From Anaerococcus rubeinfantis (GTDB lineage Bacteria > Bacillota > Clostridia > Tissierellales > Peptoniphilaceae), in contig NZ_LN913015.1 in NCBI RefSeq assembly GCF_001487145.1, positions 1 to 64,000 on the forward strand: a stretch of 64,000 nucleotides of DNA, given 5' to 3'. The first letter of the stretch is position 1. The number at the start of each line of letters is the position of its first letter. Of the stretch, positions 1 through 8,879 are shown piece by piece. The position numbers and the translations under genes are program-made. The notes beneath the pieces were generated by a model. That model did not search any database. It worked only from the letters and a program-made list of their open reading frames with translations, and was not told the DNA's origin.

Positions 1-85
1 TTTTCGTTTGGTCTCAAAGTTATTAACTTTGTAGTAGTATTTATTTGTTTTTAAAGGTTCTTTGTCAGTTGTTGCTGACTATTTA
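1..85 (-). other. Leader of an rRNA operon (16S gene off the left edge)
   Basis: Read on the minus strand, this stretch follows two strong tandem promoters. It carries a purine-rich tract around 38-62 that resembles the boxA-like leader preceding 16S rRNA genes of Firmicutes. A perfect 7-bp hairpin (CAAAGTT-ATT-AACTTTG on the plus strand, 15-31) follows close to the window edge. No coding frame fits. The rRNA itself is not in the window, so the assignment is inference from promoter architecture and leader similarity. Confidence 0.55.
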
Positions 86-114
86 AGTCTACCACCTTTT
101 TTTTCGCTTGTCAA
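86..114 (-). promoter_or_regulatory. Downstream tandem promoter (P2) of the putative rRNA operon
   Basis: Minus strand: perfect -35 TTGACA (109-114), 17-bp spacer, -10 TAGACT (86-91) preceded by TGG, an extended -10. Transcription would run towards position 1. Confidence 0.65.
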
Positions 115-180
115 GTTTTTTTGTAAATATTTTTCTTTTTATTTACTTTTCTCGACTGCTTTTCTGGTGTCGACTTTTTT

Positions 181-208
181 ATTATATCTCGTTTATTTTT
201 ATTGTCAA
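181..208 (-). promoter_or_regulatory. Upstream tandem promoter (P1) of the putative rRNA operon
   Basis: Minus strand: consensus -35 TTGACA (203-208) and consensus -10 TATAAT (181-186) separated by 16 bp. Two consensus-like promoters about 95 bp apart, directed the same way with no gene between, is the usual arrangement upstream of rRNA operons in Firmicutes. Confidence 0.7.
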
Positions 209-270
209 GTTTTTTTGAAAAGTTTTTTGAATTTTTTTCTCAATCTTCTTTCTCTTTTGACTTAAACGAG

Positions 271-303
271 TTAAAAAAATATAGCTGTCTCAAACAGCTA
301 TAT
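271..303 (-). terminator. Terminator of the ATP-grasp gene
   Basis: A 9-bp perfect stem, ATATAGCTG (279-287) and CAGCTATAT (295-303), with a 7-nt loop. On the minus strand it is followed by a run of seven T. It separates the gene ending at 349 from the rRNA-type promoters. Confidence 0.8.
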
Positions 304-348
304 TAGTATATTATTATTTTTTTATTTTGTCAAATATTTTTTTATTTT

Positions 349-1668
349 TTATTTTTCTTTTATTTTTAGGGAACTTACTACGTAATATTCTCTTGCTGAG
401 CTTATTAGTGCTGCGTTTCCTATCCTCATATATGGGGCTATAAATTTTTTATTGTAGGCAAATAAGCCTGTTACGTAGGAAAAATTTTCTAATTTTGCTT
501 CTTTTTCTTCCATTTTTATAAATTTCATAGGTTCTACTGTGTAATATTCTTGATATATATAGTCTTTATTTTTTATTTCTTCTAATATTTGTATAAATTC
601 TTCTTTTGTGTGTTCTTTTCCTACGTATATTCCGTGTGAGGCATAGCCTTGGATTGGTTTTAGGATGTATTTGTCTTTGTTTTCTATTAATTTTTCTTTA
701 TCTTTTTGATAATTTAATTTTTCTGTGTATGGTATGTGGTTTTTTATAAATTCATTTTCTTTTTCTGATAGGATTTTTTGACTTTCTTCGAGCCTTAGGA
801 TTCTAAATATATCTTTTGTGTAAAAAAGTGTGGACCTAAATGAGCCTATGCTTATTATTTCATCGTTTAGATAGGAATCTATTAGATTTTTTCCTATGTT
901 TTGATTTTCTATTAGATCACTTGTTACAAGTCTTCTGTATACAAGGTCTATTTTCATATCTTCTATATATAGGCCATTATTTTTTCTTTCTAAATCTTTT
1001 AGATTTGCAATTTTGCAATTGTGACCTCTTTTTTGGAATAGTTTTTTTATGGTTTCAAATTCTATATTGTCAAATTCTATTATGTCGACTATGGCTATGT
1101 TTATTTTTTCTTTTTTGCCCTTTATTGAAAAATATAAATCTTCTATTGAATCTACTAGGGTTTCTAGAAGATCGATGTGGTCTATTTGGTATTTTTCTTC
1201 TAATTTTTTTATGGCTTTTGAATTTTTCATCAAATCTGCTAGAGACTTATCTTCTAGCATGGCGGATGAACCGTCTGTGTTTAGTTCGCAAAATTTGTAG
1301 TCTTTTTTGCCATCATACATAACGTCAAATCTTGCTATTGGTGTTGAGATATCATAGCCTGGATCTTTTAGAATTAATTTTTCTGTCAAAGGATCTAGGT
1401 CAAATAATTTTCTGTAATTTTCGTTTTCTACATATTCTCTGGTAACTTTTTCTACTATAGACATAAAGATATTTATCATTTCATCGTAGAGTTTGAAATC
1501 TTTTTTGTCATAAAAATATGCATCATACAAGGTAGGAAGTTCTTCTTCCTTGTAGGTTGCACCGTATTCTTTTCTTTTTTCGAGTATTTTTTCGAAATCT
1601 TTTCTATATTCTTGATAATTTTTATTTAATATTTTTTCATAATCTTTCTTTATTTTATCGTTTATCAT
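349..1668 (-). CDS. Circularly permuted ATP-grasp / glutathionylspermidine synthase-like protein
   Basis: A 439-residue protein of the glutathionylspermidine synthase-like, circularly permuted ATP-grasp group. These enzymes join a carboxylate and an amine with ATP. The substrate cannot be read from sequence. Visible signatures are CELNTDGSSAM near residue 126 and the ATP-binding stretch ILKPIQGYASHGIYVG near residue 340. The start at 1668 has an AAGGA ribosome site a few bases upstream. It is the last gene of a minus-strand run beginning with the hydrolase at 3283 and ends in a strong terminator. There is no evidence for glutathione or spermidine as real substrates, so a more general peptide-ligase role is possible. 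Confidence 0.75.
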   Translation of the reverse strand: MINDKIKKDYEKILNKNYQEYRKDFEKILEKRKEYGATYKEEELPTLYDAYFYDKKDFKLYDEMINIFMSIVEKVTREYVENENYRKLFDLDPLTEKLILKDPGYDISTPIARFDVMYDGKKDYKFCELNTDGSSAMLEDKSLADLMKNSKAIKKLEEKYQIDHIDLLETLVDSIEDLYFSIKGKKEKINIAIVDIIEFDNIEFETIKKLFQKRGHNCKIANLKDLERKNNGLYIEDMKIDLVYRRLVTSDLIENQNIGKNLIDSYLNDEIISIGSFRSTLFYTKDIFRILRLEESQKILSEKENEFIKNHIPYTEKLNYQKDKEKLIENKDKYILKPIQGYASHGIYVGKEHTKEEFIQILEEIKNKDYIYQEYYTVEPMKFIKMEEKEAKLENFSYVTGLFAYNKKFIAPYMRIGNAALISSAREYYVVSSLKIKEK

Positions 1669-1686
1669 TAATTCCTTTTTTCTCCT

Positions 1687-1911
1687 CTAGTCTTCTGGGT
1701 TGTAATTTACTATCGATACAAATTTTCCGTTTTTATCTTGTATTTTTCTAACCCTCTTGTCAAAGTCTGTTCTTTTTAGCCAAACTAATTTATCACAGCC
1801 TAAACACCTAAGTTTCATGTCAGCTCCCATTCTTTCAATCTTCCATTTGTTTTCTCCGCATGGATGGGGCTTTTTTAGACTTACTATGTCGTTTAATTTA
1901 TATTTTTTCAT
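1687..1911 (-). CDS. DUF951 family small protein
   Basis: A 74-residue protein of the DUF951 family, widespread in Firmicutes and of unknown function. It carries the family pattern KKPHPCGENKW near residue 13 and a C-L-G-C pair around residue 38, which together suggest a small metal- or nucleic-acid-binding fold (inference). The start at 1911 follows AGAGGA and overlaps the end of the mechanosensitive channel gene by 14 bases, so the two are translationally coupled. DUF951 next to an MscS gene is a common arrangement in Firmicutes. Confidence 0.85.
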   Translation of the reverse strand: MKKYKLNDIVSLKKPHPCGENKWKIERMGADMKLRCLGCDKLVWLKRTDFDKRVRKIQDKNGKFVSIVNYNPED

Positions 1912-2773
1912 AAATTTCCTCTTCTAATAAACTGCTTTTTATATTTCTTTTTTCCATTTCAATTTTTATTAGCTCTCTTACTTTTCTTGAAATCTCCCAC
2001 TGAGTTCCTATTTTTACCAAGGATGTTACCCTTACCTTGTAGGAGAAGTCTTTGAATTCTGTTATTTCAAAAAAACTTAAGTCTTCTATGAAGGCTTTTT
2101 TATATTTTGGCATACTTTTTATTTTTTGGGACACTGCCTCAATCATTTCTTTTACATCTTCTAGTTTTGTATCGTTTGATACGCAAAAATATGCCTCGCT
2201 TTTTTGGGCTCCCCTGTTATAGTTTTGAACATTTGTTATGTTTGAGTTTGGAATTATGTGAAGAGATCCGTTGTAATCTCTAATTTTTGTAATTCTGAGG
2301 TTTACTTCTTCTACAGTTCCTTCAACTCCCGAACAAGCAACCCATTCTCCAACTCTTAGTTTATCGTCAAAAATTATTAAAACCCCTTTTACAAAATCCG
2401 CTATCAAAGTTTGGGCACCAAGAGCTATGGCGATACCACCTATTCCAGCTGTTGCAATTAGGCTTGATGTGTTTATTCCAAATATATCCAAAATCATAGT
2501 TATAGCAATAAAGATTATTATTATCCTTATTACAGAATAAAAAATTCTTGATAGGGTTTCTAATTTAGCTGGATTTCTCTTTAATTTATTTTTGTTACTA
2601 TTTAAAAATTTCCTTATTATCTTATGAACTAATTTAAGGCTAACAAAGCATAAAACCAAGACAATTAAAACAGAAATTATATTTATAGCAAGTTTATTTC
2701 GCATAAAATCAGGTAAAAAGGAGCTTTTTGCGACCATTTTATCAATTTTTTCTATATCTTCTAACTCGTTCAT
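1898..2773 (-). CDS. MscS-family mechanosensitive ion channel
   Basis: A 291-residue membrane protein that should open under membrane tension and release solutes on hypo-osmotic shock. It has N-terminal transmembrane segments (about residues 27-48, 75-95 and 100-128). The pore helix is rich in Gly/Ala (SLIATAGIGGIAIALGAQTL) and is followed by the MscS beta domain with VGEWVACSGVEGTVEEVNLR. A soluble C-terminal domain follows. The length is typical of the small MscS/YkuT class. The gene abuts the upstream hydrolase stop codon and overlaps DUF951, forming one transcription unit. Confidence 0.9.
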   Translation of the reverse strand: MNELEDIEKIDKMVAKSSFLPDFMRNKLAINIISVLIVLVLCFVSLKLVHKIIRKFLNSNKNKLKRNPAKLETLSRIFYSVIRIIIIFIAITMILDIFGINTSSLIATAGIGGIAIALGAQTLIADFVKGVLIIFDDKLRVGEWVACSGVEGTVEEVNLRITKIRDYNGSLHIIPNSNITNVQNYNRGAQKSEAYFCVSNDTKLEDVKEMIEAVSQKIKSMPKYKKAFIEDLSFFEITEFKDFSYKVRVTSLVKIGTQWEISRKVRELIKIEMEKRNIKSSLLEEEIYEKI

Positions 2774-3283
2774 CTAATCATCCTTTATAATTTTTATAAT
2801 TTCATCGGCAAGCTTTTTGTGAAAAATTTCGCCCATATGAAGACCATCTAGGTAGGATGGTTTTATTTTTCTTCCGTCAACTATCAAAGAATCTAATTTC
2901 AAAAGTTTTTGGGCAAAATCATTTATTTTTTCATTAACGTATCCATAGATTGGATAGGCCTCTTCCTCCTCAATTAGGGGTGGAATAATTATGATATTTT
3001 TTCTTGCAGCCGATAAATCTAGTATACTTTTGACATTTGAATATGCAAGATTGACGCTTACTCCATTTAAAAAGTCATTTGACCCACCAAAAATTATTAA
3101 ATAATCAATACCTACATATTTATTTTTATTTTTTTCATACCTTCTAACCATATCATCTGTTGTAGATCCATTTATGCCAAAATTTATAACTTCAAAACCC
3201 GCCTTAGTTAAAAAGCGGGTGTAATTATTGCATTCTACAAAATAACCTTGGGTAAAGGAATCTCCAAGAGCAAGTATTCTCAT
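2774..3283 (-). CDS. SGNH/GDSL-family hydrolase
   Basis: A 169-residue SGNH hydrolase, a Ser-His-Asp esterase or lipase fold. Block I GDSFTQG (residues 7-13) supplies the nucleophilic serine, block III is GGSND near residue 66, and block V is DGLHMG near residue 149. There is no signal peptide, so it is probably cytoplasmic. The start overlaps the stop of the branching-enzyme gene by one base (TAATG), indicating coupling. The substrate is unknown; family members remove acyl or acetyl groups from lipids, sugars or peptidoglycan. Confidence 0.85.
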   Translation of the reverse strand: MRILALGDSFTQGYFVECNNYTRFLTKAGFEVINFGINGSTTDDMVRRYEKNKNKYVGIDYLIIFGGSNDFLNGVSVNLAYSNVKSILDLSAARKNIIIIPPLIEEEEAYPIYGYVNEKINDFAQKLLKLDSLIVDGRKIKPSYLDGLHMGEIFHKKLADEIIKIIKDD

Positions 3284-5274
3284 TAATCTACCTTCTTTAA
3301 TGCAAGGGCTGTTCTTGATGGGATATAAATTTCAATTCCATCGTAGTCAGTATTTTCTAAATTTTTGGATTCATAAATAAAATCTTTCGAAATCCTACCA
3401 AGTCCACCAAATTCTTCATCATCTGTATCAAGAATCACCTTAAATTTTCCCTTATCGTGGATTGGTACTTGGAAAGAATCGTAGGAATTTTGTGGGTGGA
3501 AGTTGAAAATATAAACTATATCCTTATTTCTGTAGGCTATAACTTTTCTGTCATTATCAAGCCAGAGCCTAAAAATATCATTTCCTAATTGCTTGTTTTC
3601 CATAATTTGATCAAGCATTTTTCCATCCCATTTTAAGAGCCAATCATATTTTAATAGGTCATTATCTGCCAAAGACCACAAACGTCTTGCATAATGGAAA
3701 GAATAATTGTTTCCTTCACGAGGAAAATCTATCCATTCAGGATGACCAAATTCATTGCCCATAAAATTCAAATATCCTTCAGCTCCCATAGAAATTGTAA
3801 TCCACCTAATCATTTTGTGAAGGGCAATAGCCCTATCAATTACAATATTATGGGTTTTCTTTTCCATATCCCAATACATGGCAGAATCTGCTAATCTAAA
3901 AATTGTAGTTTTTGACCCAACTAGGGCTTGGTCGTGACTTTCTACATAAGAAATTCTTTTTTCTTCTGGCCTGTAGGTTGAAAGTTCATACCACATTCTT
4001 CCCATGTCCCAATCTTCGTCACGTTTTTCTAGAGCTTTTTCCCAAAAATCTGGCATACCCATAGCAAGTCTATAATCAAAACCAATTCCACCATATTTTA
4101 TTGGAAGACACATTCCAGGCATAGCCGACATATCTTCAGCTATGGTTATGGCATTTTTCTTAACTTCCCTAATAAGTTCATTGGCAAGTTGAAGGTAGTT
4201 TATAGCTTCAATATCTGTATTCATAGAAAAGTATTTTGAATAATTGTCAAAATTCTCGCCTCTTCCATGATTTTTATAAATCATAGAAGTTACCCCATCA
4301 AATCTAAAACCATCAAAGTGGTATTCTTCTAGCCAATATTTTATATTTGAAAGAAGAAAATGGCATACTCCAGGTTTGTGATAATCAAAGAGTTTTGAAT
4401 CCCAATCAGGATGGTTTCCCTCATCTCCTTCATGGAAAAATTGGTACTCTGTCCCATCAAAAAGATTTATTCCCTCAATTGTATTTTTAACTGAGTGAGA
4501 ATGAACCAAATCCATTATTACATTTAGACCCATTTCGTGAGCCTTGTTTATCAAGGATTTTAAATCATCATTTTCTCCATACCAAGAAGATGGAGCAAAG
4601 AAATTTGAAACTTGGTAGCCAAAAGATCCATAATATGGATGTTCAGCTATAGCCATAAGTTGGATTGTGTTGTATCCTTCCTTTTTAATTCTTGGAAGTA
4701 TATTTTTTTCAAAATCTTTATAAGATCCAACCTCTTCTTTTTCTCCAGCCATACCAATATGGGCCTCATAGATTAGAAGATCTTGGTTTTTAATTTTAAA
4801 TTTTTCGTCAGTCCACTTAAATTTTTTCCTAGGATTTTCTAAGATTGCAGAAAAATCGAGATTCTCATCTCTTTTTACGCTTCTTGCAAAAAGAGGAATC
4901 CTATCTTGGAAACTATCGCCATAATCAACCATAACTTTTAGTCTTGATTTGTGAGGAATGGTCCTAATACCCTTTATAAAAATTTCCCAATCCTCATCGT
5001 TGATTTTTTTGAGGGGATGAGCATGTCTATCCCAATTATTAAAATCTCCAATTAGGTAAAGTCCCTTAGCATTTGGGGCCCATTCCCTATAAATCCAGCC
5101 AGTTTTCACCTTGTGAAAGCCATAATACTCGTGGGCATTGGCAAAATCTTTTAACTTTTCGCCTTTTTTCAAAAGTCTAGCCTTTTGTTTTTTATATTCA
5201 TCCATCCTAAGATTTATATCATTTTTATAATCCTTAATCCAAGGATCAATTTCCAAAATCTTCCAATCTTTCAT
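3283..5274 (-). CDS. glgB: 1,4-alpha-glucan branching enzyme, eukaryotic-like GH13_8 type
   Basis: A 663-residue enzyme that cuts alpha-1,4 glucan chains and reattaches them as alpha-1,6 branches. The order is an N-terminal helical region, a CBM48 domain (about residues 58-140), a GH13 barrel and a C-terminal beta domain. Catalytic residues seen are Asp326 in GFRFDGVTSM, Glu380 in IAEDMS and Asp448 in VESHDQALVG. The wording of these blocks matches eukaryotic and Bacteroides-type branching enzymes (GH13_8) rather than the usual bacterial GlgB. I chose ATG at 5274 because AAGGGG lies just upstream; a longer frame to 5334 would run into the EF-G gene. No glgC, glgA or glgP lies nearby. Confidence 0.88.
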   Translation of the reverse strand: MKDWKILEIDPWIKDYKNDINLRMDEYKKQKARLLKKGEKLKDFANAHEYYGFHKVKTGWIYREWAPNAKGLYLIGDFNNWDRHAHPLKKINDEDWEIFIKGIRTIPHKSRLKVMVDYGDSFQDRIPLFARSVKRDENLDFSAILENPRKKFKWTDEKFKIKNQDLLIYEAHIGMAGEKEEVGSYKDFEKNILPRIKKEGYNTIQLMAIAEHPYYGSFGYQVSNFFAPSSWYGENDDLKSLINKAHEMGLNVIMDLVHSHSVKNTIEGINLFDGTEYQFFHEGDEGNHPDWDSKLFDYHKPGVCHFLLSNIKYWLEEYHFDGFRFDGVTSMIYKNHGRGENFDNYSKYFSMNTDIEAINYLQLANELIREVKKNAITIAEDMSAMPGMCLPIKYGGIGFDYRLAMGMPDFWEKALEKRDEDWDMGRMWYELSTYRPEEKRISYVESHDQALVGSKTTIFRLADSAMYWDMEKKTHNIVIDRAIALHKMIRWITISMGAEGYLNFMGNEFGHPEWIDFPREGNNYSFHYARRLWSLADNDLLKYDWLLKWDGKMLDQIMENKQLGNDIFRLWLDNDRKVIAYRNKDIVYIFNFHPQNSYDSFQVPIHDKGKFKVILDTDDEEFGGLGRISKDFIYESKNLENTDYDGIEIYIPSRTALALKKVD

Positions 5275-5311
5275 TATTTGCCCCTTTTCTATATAATTTT
5301 TACTACAAATT

Positions 5312-7372
5312 TTATTCTTTCTTATTAGCCTCAACTATCTTTTCAGTTAAATCCTTTGGAACTTCTTCATATTTTTCAAATTCCATTGAGAAAGATCCAC
5401 GAGCCTGTGTCATTGATCTCAAATCTATTGAATATGTTAAAACTTCACTTTCTGGAGCGAGTGCTGAAATTATTTGTGAGCCATCTTCTTGTGGTTCCAT
5501 GCCCAAAATTTTTCCACGTCTTTTGTTCATATCTCCCATAACATCGCCCATGTATTTTTCATCAACCCTAATTTCAAGTTTCATTATAGGTTCAAGAAGG
5601 ATTGGTTTTGCTTCAACAATTCCTTTTTTGAAAGCAAGTCTTGCAGCAGATTTGAAGGCTTGTTCGTTTGAATCTACTGGGTGATAAGATCCATCGTATA
5701 AAGTAGCCTTTATTCCAACAACCTTGTATCCTGCAAGAGGACCTTCATCCATTGAATCTCTTAAGCCCTTTTCTACAGCTGGGAAGTAGTTTTTAGGAAC
5801 TGCTCCACCAAATACCTCTTCATCAAAAACAAATTCTTCATCACAAGGTTCAAATCTAATAAATACGTCACCATATTGACCCGCACCACCAGATTGTTTT
5901 TTGTGTTTACCTTGAACATCAGATTTACCCTTAATGGTTTCTCTGTAAGGAATTTTTAGGTCAACAACTTTTGTATTAACAGAATAATTTTCTTTTAATT
6001 TATCCATCAAAACTTCAAGTTGAACATTGCCAAGTCCTGCCAAAACTTCTTGGTGAGTTTCAGCATCTCTTCTATCCTCAAAAGTAGGATCTTCTTCAGA
6101 TAATTTCTTCAAAGCAGCTGAGATTTTATCCTCATCATTTTTACTTTCAGCTTCAATTGCATAATATAAAACAGGTTTTGGATATTTAATTTTCTTGTAT
6201 TCAATAGGATTGTCTTTTGTGCACAAAGAATCTCCAGTTTGAAGACTTTCTTGTTTAGAAAATGCTCCAATATCTCCAGCAACGATTCTTTCTGTTTTAA
6301 ATTGGTCTTTTCCTCTTAAGTAGAAAATATTTGAAGCCTTAAATTCCTTGTCCTTACTTATATCATAGAAAGTTTGATCTTTCTTAATAGATCCAGATAA
6401 AACCTTAAAAATTGAAATTTTACCCAAAAATGGATCAGCGATTGTTTTAAAAACTACAGCAGAAAAAGGTGCATCTTCGCTTACTTCGAAAGATTCATAC
6501 TCATCTTTAACCCTAAAACCAATATTAGCTTCTGCATGGTCTGGAGATGGCATATATTTTGTGATAATATCCATCAATAAGTCAAGTCCAATTTTTTTAT
6601 CCAAACTACCAGCAACAAGAGGAACAGCGCTACCATTAATAATAGCCTTTCTAAATCCTTCTTTAAATTCCTCTTCAGTGAAACTTTCACCAGAGAAATA
6701 TTTATCCATAAGTTCATCATCACTTTCAGCAACAACTTCTTGGATTTCCTCATAAACCGCATTTACTTCTTCAAGTCTAATTTCAGGTATTTCGACCTCT
6801 TCGGCTTTACCGTCAACATATTTAAAAGCTTTTTTATCTATAACATCGATCAAACCTTCAAAGTTTTCCCCTTCACCAAGGGTTAAGGTTAGTGGGATTA
6901 TTTTTTTGGAGAAATCTATGTGTAGGTCACTAACTACTTGGTTGAATTTAGCATTTTCTTTGTCTAATTTATTAACAAAAATAATTCTAGGCAAAGAAAT
7001 ATTTTCAGTATATTTCCAATATTTTTCAGTTCCTACTTCGATTCCATTTTCTCCATCAATTACAAACAAAGCTGACTCACTTGCTCTAAGGGCATTTAAT
7101 ACCTCTCCTTCAAAGTCAAAAAATCCAGGAGCATCGATAAAGTTTACCTTGTAGTCATTATATTCAACAGGAACTATTGAAGTTTGGATAGAAATTTTTC
7201 TTTTAATTTCTTGTTTTTCATAGTCAGATACGGTATTTCCATCTGCTACTTTTCCAACCCTATCAATAGCCTTGGTAAAATATAGTAAAGATTCAGTCAA
7301 GGAAGTTTTTCCTGCTCCTGAATGCCCTACTAAAGCTAAGTTCCTCAATTTGTTTGTTTTATAATCTTTCAT
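5312..7372 (-). CDS. Elongation factor G-like GTPase (EF-G2 type)
   Basis: A 686-residue translational GTPase related to EF-G. The P-loop is GHSGAGKT (residues 16-23) rather than the GHIDAGKT of canonical EF-G. G3 is DAPGFFDF and G4 is NKLD. Domains II to V follow in order, including a domain IV with GAGQYGDVFIRFEP. The altered P-loop and an extra insertion mark the EF-G2/EF-G-like branch, which accompanies a true FusA elsewhere; its exact role is unsettled. ATG at 7372 is chosen for the GGAGG about 12 bases upstream. It is not in a ribosomal protein operon and is followed by glgB after 37 bp. Confidence 0.85.
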   Translation of the reverse strand: MKDYKTNKLRNLALVGHSGAGKTSLTESLLYFTKAIDRVGKVADGNTVSDYEKQEIKRKISIQTSIVPVEYNDYKVNFIDAPGFFDFEGEVLNALRASESALFVIDGENGIEVGTEKYWKYTENISLPRIIFVNKLDKENAKFNQVVSDLHIDFSKKIIPLTLTLGEGENFEGLIDVIDKKAFKYVDGKAEEVEIPEIRLEEVNAVYEEIQEVVAESDDELMDKYFSGESFTEEEFKEGFRKAIINGSAVPLVAGSLDKKIGLDLLMDIITKYMPSPDHAEANIGFRVKDEYESFEVSEDAPFSAVVFKTIADPFLGKISIFKVLSGSIKKDQTFYDISKDKEFKASNIFYLRGKDQFKTERIVAGDIGAFSKQESLQTGDSLCTKDNPIEYKKIKYPKPVLYYAIEAESKNDEDKISAALKKLSEEDPTFEDRRDAETHQEVLAGLGNVQLEVLMDKLKENYSVNTKVVDLKIPYRETIKGKSDVQGKHKKQSGGAGQYGDVFIRFEPCDEEFVFDEEVFGGAVPKNYFPAVEKGLRDSMDEGPLAGYKVVGIKATLYDGSYHPVDSNEQAFKSAARLAFKKGIVEAKPILLEPIMKLEIRVDEKYMGDVMGDMNKRRGKILGMEPQEDGSQIISALAPESEVLTYSIDLRSMTQARGSFSMEFEKYEEVPKDLTEKIVEANKKE

Positions 7373-7542
7373 AATAAAATAACCTCCGTTTTGTCGATGA
7401 AAACATTTTTTCATTCTATGTATATTTATATACCCATTTTATTAAATTAACTAAAAATTTTTTATCAAAATTAAATAATTTATTTTTGCAAATATTTTCA
7501 TTGTTAAATACAAAGGTAAACTTATTATTAAAATATCAAATT

Positions 7543-7575
7543 ATAATAAAAAAGACTTGGAAAAAATCCAAGCCT
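7543..7575 (-). terminator. Terminator of the mannose PTS operon
   Basis: Minus strand: stem GGCTTGGA / TCCAAGTC (7553-7575, one wobble pair) with a T-rich loop, followed by TTTTTT. It overlaps the last codons of manO. Confidence 0.8.
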
Positions 7576-7942
7576 ATTTTTTAATTAAATTTTTAATACC
7601 TCTTTTTATTACCTCAAAAAATGATAAAGACCTTCTCAATTTATTTGAATCAATATAATTATTTAAAGCTCTCAAAGTTTTTTTATTATCCTTTGTTGTA
7701 AAAATAAAATTGCCACTTTCTTTTGTATGAATTGCAAATCTATTTATTTTTTTGCCAAATAAAACTGACGCACTCACAAAAGAAATTTCCTTGTAGGGAA
7801 TTTGTACGTAGTCATCAATATTTTTTTCATTATAAAATTCAAAGGCCTCATCGCCTATCATTATATTTCCATCTGAGGTAAATCCATTAAGGCATCTAGC
7901 TTTAATGGATAAGTCTACTTTTTTGTTTTGGCTTTGAACCAT
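7574..7942 (-). CDS. manO: ManO, DUF956 family PTS-associated protein
   Basis: A 122-residue DUF956 protein found almost only at the end of mannose-type PTS operons in Firmicutes. It has been treated as an accessory or regulatory protein, but its mechanism is not established. Family wording is seen in GDEAFEFYNEKN and in QIPYKEISFVSASVLFGKKI. It contains no transmembrane segment. Its ATG overlaps the stop of the IID gene by one base, so it is the fourth gene of the operon. A strong terminator overlaps its 3' end. Confidence 0.88.
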   Translation of the reverse strand: MVQSQNKKVDLSIKARCLNGFTSDGNIMIGDEAFEFYNEKNIDDYVQIPYKEISFVSASVLFGKKINRFAIHTKESGNFIFTTKDNKKTLRALNNYIDSNKLRRSLSFFEVIKRGIKNLIKK

Positions 7943-8871
7943 TACATAATTCCAAGTACAGATGCAATTATTCCTATTACAAATAGGGCTACGATTATAG
8001 CGATTGGTGATACATTTTTCTTTAGTAATTTACAAATTCCAAGTGTAAGTAGCATTGGAACAAGTCCTGGTATTAATTGGTTTAAGTTATCTTGAAGTGT
8101 TGTAACTTTTACTTGATCAAGTCCTGCTGATCCTAATTGATCATAAAGTTTGAAGGCTTCTTGAAGTCCCTTGCTTCCGCTTGATAAAGAATTCCAATCA
8201 ATAAAAGATCCTGCTTGTTGAGTTACTTCTGATACGTTTACAGTAAATGTTACATTTACCCATCTTTGTACCAAAGCTCCAACTATAAACATACCAACAA
8301 TTGATGCAACCAAGTTTACTTTTCCTAAAAGTCCACCAGATAAATCTTTTGTAATTTCATTTCCTACTTTGTAACCAAATTCTTGAGTTTTCCACTCAAA
8401 TAACATTCTTATAATATTCCAAAATACAAAAAATAAAATTGGTCCAATAATATTTCCTGTTAAAGCCATTGATGCACCAAGAGCTCCAAGTATTGGTCTT
8501 GCTGTAAACCAGAAAACTGGATCACCAACACCTGCCAAAGGTCCCATCATTCCTACCTTAACAGAGTTTATTGTTTTATCTTCAATAGGAGCTCCATTTG
8601 CTTTTTCTTCTTCCATAGCAAGAGTAACTCCCATTACTGGGCTTGAAAGATATGGGTGAGTATTATAAAACTCCAAGTGTCTTCTTAAAGCAGCTTTTCT
8701 GTCTTCTTCTGATTTGTATAATTTTTTGATAGCAGGAATTATTGAATAACACCAACCACCATTTTGCATACGTTCATAATTCCAAGAACCTTGTAGGAGT
8801 TGATGACGATTAAATACTTTTATCCTATCAGATCTTGATAATTCTATTCTTTTTTCATTTACTTCAGTCAT
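7942..8871 (-). CDS. manN: Mannose-family PTS enzyme IID
   Basis: A 309-residue membrane component of a mannose/fructose/sorbose PTS permease. IID partners IIC to form the sugar channel, and IIAB phosphorylates the incoming sugar. The family pattern is clear in GSWNYERMQNGGWCYSIIPA near residue 29 and in the stretch with MMGPLAGVGDPVFWFTARPI near residue 128. The C-terminal half holds several membrane helices. The start follows AGGAGG. The gene lies 8 bp after IIC and overlaps manO. Confidence 0.93.
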   Translation of the reverse strand: MTEVNEKRIELSRSDRIKVFNRHQLLQGSWNYERMQNGGWCYSIIPAIKKLYKSEEDRKAALRRHLEFYNTHPYLSSPVMGVTLAMEEEKANGAPIEDKTINSVKVGMMGPLAGVGDPVFWFTARPILGALGASMALTGNIIGPILFFVFWNIIRMLFEWKTQEFGYKVGNEITKDLSGGLLGKVNLVASIVGMFIVGALVQRWVNVTFTVNVSEVTQQAGSFIDWNSLSSGSKGLQEAFKLYDQLGSAGLDQVKVTTLQDNLNQLIPGLVPMLLTLGICKLLKKNVSPIAIIVALFVIGIIASVLGIM

Positions 8872-8879
8872 ATTTCCTC

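Noticed and set aside
62-265. A 67-residue open frame rich in Phe, Leu and Ser on the plus strand
   Set aside because: It overlaps the two minus-strand consensus promoters, has no ribosome site, and has the composition of translated T-rich DNA.
5356-5684. Overlapping small plus-strand frames inside the EF-G-like gene
   Set aside because: They are antisense to a well-conserved coding region, lack ribosome sites and match no family; other antisense frames in this window were left out for the same reason.
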